Part shown: one piece after another, positions 23,608 to 33,073 of the stretch
How the letters are laid out: every line of letters starts with the position of its first letter
Position numbering within the stretch: the first letter of the stretch is position 1
From: Cymbomonas tetramitiformis
Taxonomy: Eukaryota > Chlorophyta > Pyramimonadophyceae > Pyramimonadales > Pyramimonadaceae
Reading direction: 5' to 3'
Assembly: GCA_001247695.2 (NCBI GenBank)
Contig: LGRX02034684.1
Span: 1-64,000, forward strand
DNA length: 64,000 bases
Made by a program: the position numbers and the translations under genes
The notes under the pieces: generated by a model
The model's input: the letters and a program-made list of their open reading frames with translations, nothing else
Databases searched by the model: none
What the model was told of the DNA's origin: nothing

Positions 23608-24039
23608 ATGGCGCTGACCCGGCAGGTTGAGCGCGTCTTGCATTGGTTAGATGGTTTTGACGAGGATGAAGATATGATAAATAATGTGTCCATTTTCGGT
23701 CATACACCTTGCGTAAACTGTAATGCGGAAAACGTATATGTGTTGTGCGAAAGGCTTATCATTGTGGGAAATTGGGACTTTGACGAAATCTGTGCAGGAT
23801 ACCGTTATGTACGCCGAACTCGGTTTTTCCTATTCTTTACCTTGATGCATCTCGAACGATTTCCCTCGAGGAACCCTTGGACGGGGAAGTGGGTAACGCC
23901 TAGAAATCTGAAAATACCTGTGGACAAGATAAATGATTTATTGTTACCGGAGCAACGCGGTGAGAGTATAGAGGAATATTTAGGAGCTTGCAACTGTGCG
24001 GCGGATATGCCAGACGAAGACTTGGATTTTGGCTTCTAA
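23608..24039 (+). CDS. Small CxxC protein, paralogue 2
   Basis: 143 residues. CVNCNAENVYVLCERLI, YRYVRRTRFFLFFTLMHLER, IPVDKINDLLLPEQRG and a C-terminal ACNCAADM correspond in order to segments of the 23124 protein. Tandem duplication and divergence inside the element are likely. There is no palindrome directly upstream; the gap to the previous gene is 88 bp, so the two may share a transcript. Confidence 0.6.
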   Translation: MALTRQVERVLHWLDGFDEDEDMINNVSIFGHTPCVNCNAENVYVLCERLIIVGNWDFDEICAGYRYVRRTRFFLFFTLMHLERFPSRNPWTGKWVTPRNLKIPVDKINDLLLPEQRGESIEEYLGACNCAADMPDEDLDFGF

Positions 24040-24292
24040 CAAAATGATAATTGTAACAAATATTATAACAAAATAATAGATTGTTCTAAGTAGTGTTTTA
24101 TTCATACCCTGCATACTCCACACAGCTACCATTATACCTACTTCCGTAGCCGTGTGATGGTGGGAAAACGTAATCCACCCACTCCCCGACATCGTTATAG
24201 AACCCATAACACAGATATCACATGCTTTGTGGACCATCAGCGTTCTCATCATTCCATACTCGCAGTGTGGGTATGACCTAGTGCAACTGCTT

Positions 24293-24312
24293 GACAATCG
24301 TATACGATTGTC
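24293..24312. promoter_or_regulatory. Element palindrome, upstream of F-box-like gene
   Basis: Exact copy, 95 bp before the ATG at 24407. AAATATAAGG at about 24357 may act as a TATA box. Confidence 0.7.
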
Positions 24313-24406
24313 ACACGTGAGTCTGAGTGTCGGAGCTAGTGCCCTTCGGCTGTTTCGAAATATAAGGGGTTGAAGTAATAGATAAACGTCATTTTTTTGA
24401 CACATA

Positions 24407-25305
24407 ATGCATCTTCCGAACAACGTCTTGTTAAAAATCTTTCAGGCCATTCCTTACGGACCTGATCATTCCAATGAACCGTTATGTATGTATCTCGGGA
24501 ATCTCTGCCGAATAAGATGTGTCTGCGTACAGTTCAATGATACAATAATCGGGCGTGCGCAACCCGCGCTAAGTGTTGGGCTAGTCCCTTGCGGCAACGC
24601 TATCACCCGCTCTCTTCTTACCGCCTACATTTTTTTATGGAGGACGCCAACCTTCGTCTCTTAATTCACCGAGCCCATGTCTCCCTCCTACGCCTACAAA
24701 GCATGTTTCATCAAAAGTATCCTGAAATGGTGGCTCCTAGCGGAATGTGCATGTCTCCGAAATTAATCGCGGACCACCTCAAAATGTTCGCGCTGGACAC
24801 CATTCTTTTAACCCCACTGCCCGAGTCCCCCCACGAACATGTTTTACATGTGCGATTCAATTCGACTGAAAGATCAGAATCGTCCTCACTTCCCATCTTG
24901 GAATGGCAGATTCGATGTGGCGATGATACTTGCTCCCCATTCGTTTCCATGCTCCATGTGCCCAATGTTCCGTTAGTAAATATCAGTGTGTTGTTCCGTT
25001 ACGATGACCTGTCAAACGCTGGGGTGTGGGCCATCGACAGCTTATCAAACGCGCCGGCAACCGATAGAATTTTGAATCGTTACCCCGATGTGTACATGAC
25101 ATGCCGGCTTGCTGCACGCGTGATACGCATTGTTGATAAATATTTGCGCTCTGGTCGCTCCTATTTCCACCCGGTTCCCCGTGAAGAGAGTTTATTTGCC
25201 AAAGTATGCCAATGGATGACATATACAAGAAAAACACTTCAACAAGATGAACTCGACAGTACAACGGATGGGCTCGGGGGATGGATCATAGCGAACGATT
25301 TATGA
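24407..25305 (+). CDS. F-box-like protein, split by a one-base shift
   Basis: The N-terminus LPNNVLLKIFQAIPYG followed by LGNLCRIRCVCVQFNDTI fits the F-box pattern (LP.evl..If..l....L..l..VC..fn..i), the Skp1-binding part of SCF ubiquitin ligases. This frame (24407-24664) stops soon after a run of seven T (near 24631-24637). The second frame (to 25305) picks up there with MEDANLRLLIHRAHVSLLRL and continues for over 200 residues. A one-base change in the T run would join them. It may be a decayed gene, a sequencing slip or a slippery site. The C-terminal domain is not recognised. F-box assignment is by pattern only. Confidence 0.5.
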
Positions 25306-25457
25306 TCGGGTATGTGCAACATTTTTATTGTGCACGCAGATAGTATTATTACAATTAATTGGATATGTTGTGATACCCTGAATTGTATGTTTTGTGGGTG
25401 TCCTCGGTTCTAGGGTCGGAGCCCGCCAGTGTCAAATTTCCTAGCATTCATGCAGAT

Positions 25458-28322
25458 TTACACGCTATGTACAGGGTCGGGGTGCTCGAGCAACGCTGCC
25501 GCGAGATCGTCTGGCATCTCGAAACAACCTTCTGGCTGATCAGCCTCCATACCCGTGTCTGGCTGCACAGTCTCCATACCTAAACAGGCCGCGACTTCAA
25601 CCAATTCCATTACGTGGTCATCACCCACATTGGCCTTTTGTTTTTCTATCAGCGCTATGTCACCTGCGAGCACCTCGGAATACCGTGCTCTGGCAATTTT
25701 CAACACCTCTGCATCCATGTCGATCGAAAGGACATGCCTTTGCTCCATATACCCCGCCATGGAGGCTGGAGCCGTTCCGCAAGGAAATTCCATAACACAA
25801 GCATCCATGTTGCTGTACAAGCGCATCAGCTCACGGTAAAGACGGATTGGCTTCTGAACGCTGCGAATATTTTGTCCATCTTCTTTCTTCAGGTACTCCT
25901 TAGGTGGCAGCGGTACCTCCTGTTCATAAACAAACAACACACGCGAGTCTGAGTGTCGGACCTAGTGCACCTGCTCGACAATCGTATACGATTGTCACAC
26001 GCGAGTCTGAGTGTCGGACCTAGTGCACCTGCTTGACAATCGTATACGATTGTCACACGTGAGTCTGGGTGTCCGAGCTAGTGCACCTGCTTGACAATCG
26101 TATACGATTGTCACACGCGAGTCTGGGTGTCTGAGCTAGTGCACCTGCTTGACAATTTTGTTTAGCGGAGTTGCATTCATGACAAGATATGAATGCATAC
26201 CAGGATTCTTACCATGATGTTCGTGAACGCGTTCGCAAACTTTCCGACCGTTGTTCGCAGCGGGGCCCACTTCGGTAGTTTATTACTCTTTGAGGGATCT
26301 TCCACCAAGTGCAGCAACACATACGGTTGCAAAACGCTGACCGGACCAGCCGCATTATTACCTATGCGTCCTCCGCCTCGATTCCAGTATTGAACCGTTT
26401 GGTGGCATGTCCATTGCAGCGCCCATCCGGTGGTCGAAGCGCAGAAGGCATCGATGATTGCTTGCTGCCTCGATATCGCGCAGGTTTTTCCATTAATAGT
26501 CACGTTACTGCGGGTAGTCGAGTCCGGTAAGAATAGAATCACAATGCCACCATAATCCATAGTCGACATGCAAATACCACCCATGTATGAGTAGAAGTCT
26601 GTTGAATAGGTATCCCATACCTCCGAAAACAGCCCAAAAGGACCATCCACAAAGATCAGATCCACTCCATAGCGAGCGTGTTGCAATGTTTTTTCATTGC
26701 GCCAATTGACCATGACTTGATTGCTGCGTGCACCCTTATTCCTTTCGGCGAGAGATTCGTTAACCTGTGGAACATTGCTTTCATCAGTCTGCTTTGAAAT
26801 ACATACGCAGCAAATACTTAATACATTGCAATGTAGATATTTGAACAGCTCTAACCTTTATTCCGAAATCCAGCAATCCCGTCAGAAGCTTCGCCTGCAA
26901 CGCGCGATGGCACTTGTTGAAGTCCACCGGCTGCTGGACTCCCTCGGCAGCATGCAGCTCCTTGTGTTCGATTTTCAGCTCCATGAATTCAATCACCGCG
27001 CTCTTCGGCTCCCAATCATGATCGAAAATCTCCGTTTGAATCAGAGCATCCGGCATCCCCTCGCCCCGGCGTGACGCTTTCACACGGAGTTCCAGCCATT
27101 CCCAAACGGCCTGTAATACGCATCAGAATCAGTCTTCGAACTCAGAGACAGAGCAGACTCTAAGTCAAGGTAACGCCAGAGCTTGACAATCGTATACGAT
27201 TGTCACACTTCTCAGTGGATTTACCAACTGACCTTACATCCCCATGGCATGATCATCACAAGTGTATCAACGGGGTCACCTTCGCACTGAACGCGGCGAT
27301 CTCGTTATTGATATCTGGCATTTCTTTGGCTTCCATCATCCGCGACGCTGCCAGTACTGCAGGGGCCATATTAATGTGAGACCCAGCTGCTGCTTGAATC
27401 GCCCATAGCAAATGCAGGCAGTTTTCCTCAAACCCCCTTTTCGTATGGGTGATGCCCAACGTCTGCAGAAACCATGCGGGGTCGTATACGGGTGCCTCAG
27501 TGTAGGCAGGGCCATAAAGCTTCGGAATCGTGAACGTAGCCCCAAAGCGACGGGCATTTCCAATCTCGATGTAGTCACCCGGCAAGGAGTGAATGTAGCA
27601 CAAGATCATACGCGTGGCTGCATAGCAAACATAACTCTCATTTGGACTTGAAATCCTGCAACTTAAAAAAAAATACTTGTGAGGACTAACTCACCAGCGC
27701 AATCCACAAGAGTCTTGTAAGTATGCATGGTATCCTGCGATGGCTTATTCACACTCTTGTCCATAGCCCTTCCTTCCTTGGAATCAACGCGCTTCCATCG
27801 TTTTGCTTTCATCATGCTCTTCGTGACCTCATCGAAGCGTGCAGTGTAGAATTTGTTGGAAGATTGGATTAACATCCACACCAGAAGCTTGGTTTCCAAA
27901 TCAGGCTCTCCGTGGACGTCTTGCATAAGTGTCTGGTGATGATTTTGCACGTACGTCATATGCTGCGAATCACGGTACGTTTCCCCATTAAAGTCATAGG
28001 GTCCCCAAGGGGTGTCAACGTTTAGTTTGAGTATAGTCTAATGCGTATCCTCATCATCATCATAGACGTCCCTGATAGCCTCTGCGTGTTCATACCAATC
28101 TGGGTATTTAGTCCAACCCATCAGCGAGGCAAACTTGGCCTTGGCAGATTCGATGACATCCTTGATGAAACCAAGACGATGACAATACGAGCTGAACTCA
28201 GTGCCAGTCAAAAACTTGCCCTTGCAACTGATCCCATATTTCTGGTAGAACTCCTTCCGTTTGTCCACATCGGCCACTAATACTCCTTCCTTCGCCACAT
28301 TAAGAACAAAGAAATAATACAT
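25458..28322 (-). CDS. DNA methyltransferase A (beta class) of the outer element
   Basis: Spliced gene: exons 28322-27695, 27617-27280, 27110-26856, 26734-26213 and 25919-25458. All joins keep phase (735 codons in total). Predicted S-adenosylmethionine-dependent base methylase. VDLIFVDGPFG (exon 4) is the motif IV (DPPY-type) position, and YRELMRLYS then VMEFPCGTAPASMAGYMEQR (exon 5) is the SAM-binding motif I (DPFxGSGT-type) with the following IDMDAEV. Motif IV before motif I is the beta order of N4-C/N6-A methylases. The sequence around motif I matches methyltransferase B. Both motifs are degenerate (GP for PP, EFPCGTA for DPFCGTG), so activity is uncertain. Codon 95 is an in-frame TAG (28040-28038): a nonsense change, an unusual 30-base intron, or a sign that the start is the ATG at 27959. 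Introns 2 and 4 carry the element palindrome. Confidence 0.65.
25977..26160. repeat. Palindrome array in methyltransferase A intron 4
   Basis: Three exact palindromes (25977-25996, 26035-26054, 26093-26112) and a broken fourth (26151) in a tandem repeat of 58 bp (spacer CACACG(C/T)GAGTCTG(A/G)GTGTC...). All lie inside the intron 26212-25920. Confidence 0.85.
27185..27204. promoter_or_regulatory. Element palindrome in methyltransferase A intron 2
   Basis: Single exact copy inside the intron 27279-27111. Confidence 0.7.
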
Positions 28323-28329
28323 TTTACAC

Positions 28330-28700
28330 CTCTGCCGAGGTTACGGGGTAATTTTTTTGAAAATTCTAATTTGTTTTTGGCAAATCTCTCAAAATGATAC
28401 CTTCGGAGCATACGCTTGTGGGTCGGTTTTGCATGCACGAAATGCCTTTGTATTCATGGATTTTTTTTGGGGGGGGGGTCGGGGGTTGCGGGTAAACTTT
28501 GTGATATTATGTGGCTCGTTCTTATGCGTTTCCTTACAAGCACAAGTTGTGGAATTGGTATGTAGAACACCACTGTATTCATACATTTTTTTTAAAGGCT
28601 TTAATAGTATACGTCAAAGATAATAACTTTTCATCAAACACACAACATGTACACGTGAAACCTTTCAGAGAAATTTTCTAATAACATAGTTACCGTTCGA
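28330..28700. other. Upstream region of methyltransferase A
   Basis: AT-rich, with a G11 run at about 28470 and no ORF I trust. No palindrome is present here, unlike the other outer-element promoters; the inner element begins at its far edge and may have separated one. Confidence 0.4.
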
Positions 28701-28708
28701 TCACTCAG

Positions 28709-28975
28709 TTTGGCAATTTTTGCACCTCAATACTAAGCCAGTGTAACTGTCTCTTCTCGACTCATGCAAAACATTCCTTAGGCGATTCTTACACCTCAAT
28801 ACTAACGCAGTGTAACTGCACCTTCTCGACTCGCGTAAGACTTTCCCATCGGTGTTCTCGATCACTACAAGCTGCTATGAGTAATTACCTCTGAGTGCCA
28901 TTCTCGTGCTGCGGCAAAAACTGTTTCCTACAGTTCTCCATCCTTAGGGACCTTCCCGCTTACACTTGGCATCAT
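28709..28975 (+). repeat. Left inverted repeat of the inner element
   Basis: Two tandem CACCTCAATACTA..CTTCTCGACTC units (about 28721-28840), then GCGGCAAAAACT and ACCTTCCCGCTTACAC. Mirrored at 37588-37845. Confidence 0.8.
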
Positions 28976-28985
28976 TCCACGTTGC

Positions 28986-31900
28986 TCATTCACGGAACGT
29001 TAACGCGCCAGACTTCCGCAATAGCTCGGCAGTCAACTCCACATCGGGGTGCACTTGGATGTCGGTAGGCTTTGGAGCAATCTGAACATAGTTGGGCATC
29101 ACCCGGGTGCAGCAAGCATGTGACACGCAGAACTGGAACTTGCTCTCATGCCATGCACCATTTACCTGCCTTTTCCCCTGCACCACCACCCTTGGTGCGT
29201 CGGCTTCCAGCACAGGTTGCTTCACAGGTTTGCCTTCATCCTTGGTTCGTGTCTTCTGTGTGGCACACCCTTGACCGACGTTCAAGGCGGCAGCACATGA
29301 CGCCTGACGACCCGAACCAGGCACCAGCATCCACTCACCCTGTTTCAGTCCAGTACCACCCGCACCCACCTCCGACGTACGAGGAGTGATCTTCACCTTC
29401 TCAAGTTCCTTCAGAATGTAATCCACTTCCTGGACGGTGAACCCAGCTTGGACGTAAAAGGCGTGCCCCGGAGAGAACTCCGCTTCCTTCAGCACAAAAC
29501 ATATATGCACGCACCAGTGCACCGCGCTGCTACGGCCATGCCTGCCCATCAAGTTCGTCCATGCCTTGCAGCTGCAAGAAACGCGTTGCTTTCGGACTTG
29601 GGACGCCCCTCTCTCTCCGAAGTGGATGTCCCGGGCAGCATCCAGGTACCCGAAGACCACCGTCTGCGAACTGCCTCCCTCCACCGCAACCGTGAAGGCC
29701 CTGTCCAAGACCCCGTTCACCACGTTGAACCTGGTCAGGCGTGGAGTGGGTGCTCCCACTTGCAGCACCTTCAGCTTTGTCTCTCCCAGAAAAAGCTCGG
29801 CTAGCATCTTTGCCTGGCCTTTCGTGGTTTTCAACCGGTAGGCAACCTCCGCCTGAGTGCCAACCGACATCCGTGAGCCCAACCGGTCCGTCGAGTGAAT
29901 GTGTGCCTCCATCAAGTACTCCACCACCAACGTCTTGTCAACCCGGGAAGAAAGCTGCCACGACCGATCGGCGGTGGGGTTGTTGCGATCAGGATCGACT
30001 GACCACTCCCACGCACCGCTTTCCGGAATGCGACGCGCCATCCGAATGCAGGGCTCCGCGTCGGTCAAGTCCACGGTCAAGCGCCTCTTCTTCGGAAACG
30101 AGCGCCGTGTGTCCGGTCGATGGTTGCGATGCTCCGAGGTGTCCGGAGTTTTCTCCAAGTAAGTTTCCGCGAACTCCTGCAGAACATCATAGCTGAAGTG
30201 ACGTCCCCGACGAGCCGCTTGACACTCCTCGCGACGTTCTTGGTAGAGAGCTCCGGTACGCCCATGTTCCCTAGCCTCATGACCACCAGCCAACATGAAT
30301 TCCAACCTCCAAGATTGTTGGATGAAGCTGACAATAGTCACCGAGAAGAACTCGGACATGGTCACGATTTCTCCGAATACCTTTTTGTCACGTCCAATCA
30401 AAGGCTCGGCCAGGTTTGCACCCTTATTCTTGAAGAAGTGCATGCAGCGCTGGGCTTCACGCTCGTAGAAGGCAAGGAACTGGGTCAAGTTGTCTTCCAC
30501 GTCCTTTCGTGACTGTTGCTCGATGAAAGTCACCAGGGCTTTACGACTATCCATGACCTGCTCATTCCCCTATATCGTTAGTGGCGAAGGGTTTAAAAGG
30601 GGGTTGGGGATAGTTTTAGGGCGTTACATTACCTTTCGAGGGGATAAAGCGTGTAGCCAGGTGTAGGTTAAGTTGATGAATTGCTCTTCCTCGAAATCGT
30701 CGGTCAGCCACTTGCAATGCACACCAACTGCCTTGGCCACATGAAGCTCGCAATCCTTCTCGATGCATTCGCCCTCTTCGTTCGTGATCCGAACCCCGCG
30801 ACGTTCCTTCTCAGGAAGATGTTTGTTGAAGTGCAGCCGTGCTCCAGCCCACCCGCCTCCTCCGCTGTCCCGCACCAACATGAACGGACGAAACTCCGGT
30901 TTCCCTCCGTTGAACTCTTTTTGGCACGCGTGCTTGTCCAGGAATTTCCCCGAGACGTCTTCCTGGTGCCTCACGGAAATTACATGGTCACAACCAGCCC
31001 ACATCTTTGCTTCGTCCTCCCCTCTTTCTCCACCGGGTAAAGGGAAGGTAGCCAGTTTCAGTATACCGATGCCGTGGATCACCGTGCACATCTGTCGAAG
31101 ACATTTATTCTCTCTCAGAATAATTTGAGTAACAACGTGTTATTTCGAAACTTGGAGGTGAAAACAAACCATACCTGCTCAACTGCTGAACTCTTCACAC
31201 AACTATGCCCCGCATCGGAGTAACATGCCGCGGTGTTGAAGGGAGGTTTGCCGATGCGCCGGTCCATCAGCAACATGATTTCAGCCGGACACCATGGAAT
31301 GTCCAGAGGAGACATGAAGAACTTGAGGGGATGGCGGTCGAAGTGGAAGACTCTCAAGTTCTTCTTCTTCAACATGCGATCCAGTTCTCCCCACTCGATG
31401 TCCGCATCCTTCTGCATGGGGCGCTTCCCGGTGTTCGCCTTGGCTTTAAGGACTTCCTCTTTGACTGCGCGTTGGTCTTGAACCTCCCTCGCAACCTTGA
31501 AGACATCTTCCAGGGACCCTTCGTCGGACGAAAGCATTTTCTGGAAGGCTTCCATTGTCGCGGCAGCTTTCAGTTTTTCTCCACTAGCGTTCCCAAAAGT
31601 TGGCACGACTTTCGCAATCGCTTCCTGCGTGTCGGGTGAAAGAATTGCTTTTCCTTTTTTCTGCACAGGAGTGCAAGTGTGCACACCCTTGTGCTCGAAA
31701 AATAGCAGACACCCTGGCACGTCCTCCAGGTCGACACGTGCAGCGATGGCACGAGCGGAACAAGCAACGTACTCGGTAGGGGTTTGGCACTTGGGGCAAG
31801 CCGGACCATGCACCTGTAAAGCACGAAGTTTTTTTAGGAAGCTACCCAAGCTATCGGTGGAAACAAAGGTTTGTGTTTCACGAAAACAGAAATATATACC

Positions 31901-32661
31901 TTGTGCCCAAGGAAGTCGTCCTCGTTTTTACCGGTCGTGCGCGACATTCGCTTCACGAAGTGTTTGCCTCCAACTTGAAAGAACACACACTCCTCGTCTT
32001 TACAGACATATTCACCCAGGCAGTGCATTGAACGAGCCAGAACATTCTGTTTACCGTAAACGTCGCTCAGTCCCTTCCAAGTAGTCTTCCCAGCCTCCGA
32101 CCAAGTTCGGTTGTTCACGAAGAAATCTAGTTGAAGTAAAGGTAGCCCTTTCCTCCCTCCAGTGAGCTCGCCTTTGAAGTGCGTACCGAAAAGTTTCGAG
32201 CCGTCAACGTCAAGTGGGACTTTAGAGGTGTGCGAAACTCCAACAGGCCAGATAATTTTCGTAGAAACATTGTTAGTACTAGCTGCGTCGTTTTTGAAAG
32301 GCTCCGAAGTACAACTTGCCTTTGAACTTTCGCCAGTGATTTTAAAGTCTTCAGAATCGGAGTCGCTGTCTGAGTCTGACTCGGACACGAGTTCAGGCAT
32401 GATTTCTTCCTCTGGTTCCGAAAACTCGATAAAAATCTGGTAAAGGTGTTCTGGATTAATTGGCAACAAGTCAACACTTTCGAATATTTCGTCGGTGTTC
32501 ATGTTCATCAAGGTGTAACTTTGTTCGTCAGGAATTTTGAAAACCTTTCGAAGCACCTGCCCAACCGCGTAAGGCTCGCCTTTTGCAAAAGAAACCGGAA
32601 CTTCGGAGATGGTTTGTTCACCATCTTTGCGAAAGACGACGTTAAAAAATTGTTTTGACAT
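28986..32661 (-). CDS. SWIM/WRKY-GCM1 zinc-finger protein of the inner element
   Basis: Four exons, all phase 0: 32661-31900, 31813-31175, 31091-30633 and 30557-28986; 1143 residues, intact. Residues 1-80 look like a beta-grasp (ubiquitin/PB1-like) domain and are followed by an acidic linker (SESDSDSDSDSEDF). About 216-310 form a WRKY-GCM1-like zinc finger (CLGEYVCKDEECVFF, CPKCQTPTEYV, GVHTCTP). TVDLTDAE (about 780) resembles a SUMO-interacting motif. About 948-973 is a SWIM finger (CSCKAW...HWCVHICF, C-x-C-xn-C-x-H). WRKY-GCM1 plus SWIM is the known accessory set of MULE-type transposases, so this may be the transposase, but I cannot point to a DDE triad in the middle third. The layout matches the shorter protein at 41142-42824. 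Confidence 0.75.
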
Positions 32662-33073
32662 CTTTTATCTACATATTTCCAGTTGCTAAACATGAAAACA
32701 GAAAGAATTAAGACAAAACAGCGACTCTAAGTCTTTATAGCGCACACAAAAATAATACACCACCAGCGTAAGTTTGGAAAAAAATTCATAAGTATAAAAT
32801 ATGTCAGTAAAAATATTTATTTGAAAAATAATAGCTAAAAAAAACCGAACTTAAAAAAAAAAGAATATATAAAGAAATTCAATTTCTTTATTTTAAAAAA
32901 AAATATTGTCTCACAGAACCTCGCGCCGTCACGCTCAGTAGCGTTGCGAAGAAGAGTTGCGTCGTAAGTTTTCTTCACTTAACTCTAAAAGCCTGAAAGT
33001 CTTTTGACTGAATATTTTCACGCTTTAACTTACTTTACGTTCTCAGTAAAAAAACTTCACCGTCTCCGAAAAC
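32662..33073. promoter_or_regulatory. Divergent promoter region of the inner element
   Basis: 412 bp between two head-to-head starts, very AT-rich (A and T runs at 32830-32920, AATATATAAAG near 32862). It should drive both inner-element genes. No palindrome of either family is present. Confidence 0.55.

Noticed and set aside
25977..26054. The palindrome as a Rho-independent terminator or tRNA-like structure
   Set aside because: No T run follows, copies lie in promoters and introns, and the host is eukaryotic.
27964..28010. DTPWGPYDF in methylase A as catalytic motif IV
   Set aside because: Alignment with methylase B places motif IV at VDGPFG in exon 4, at the right distance before motif I; the earlier match is probably fortuitous.
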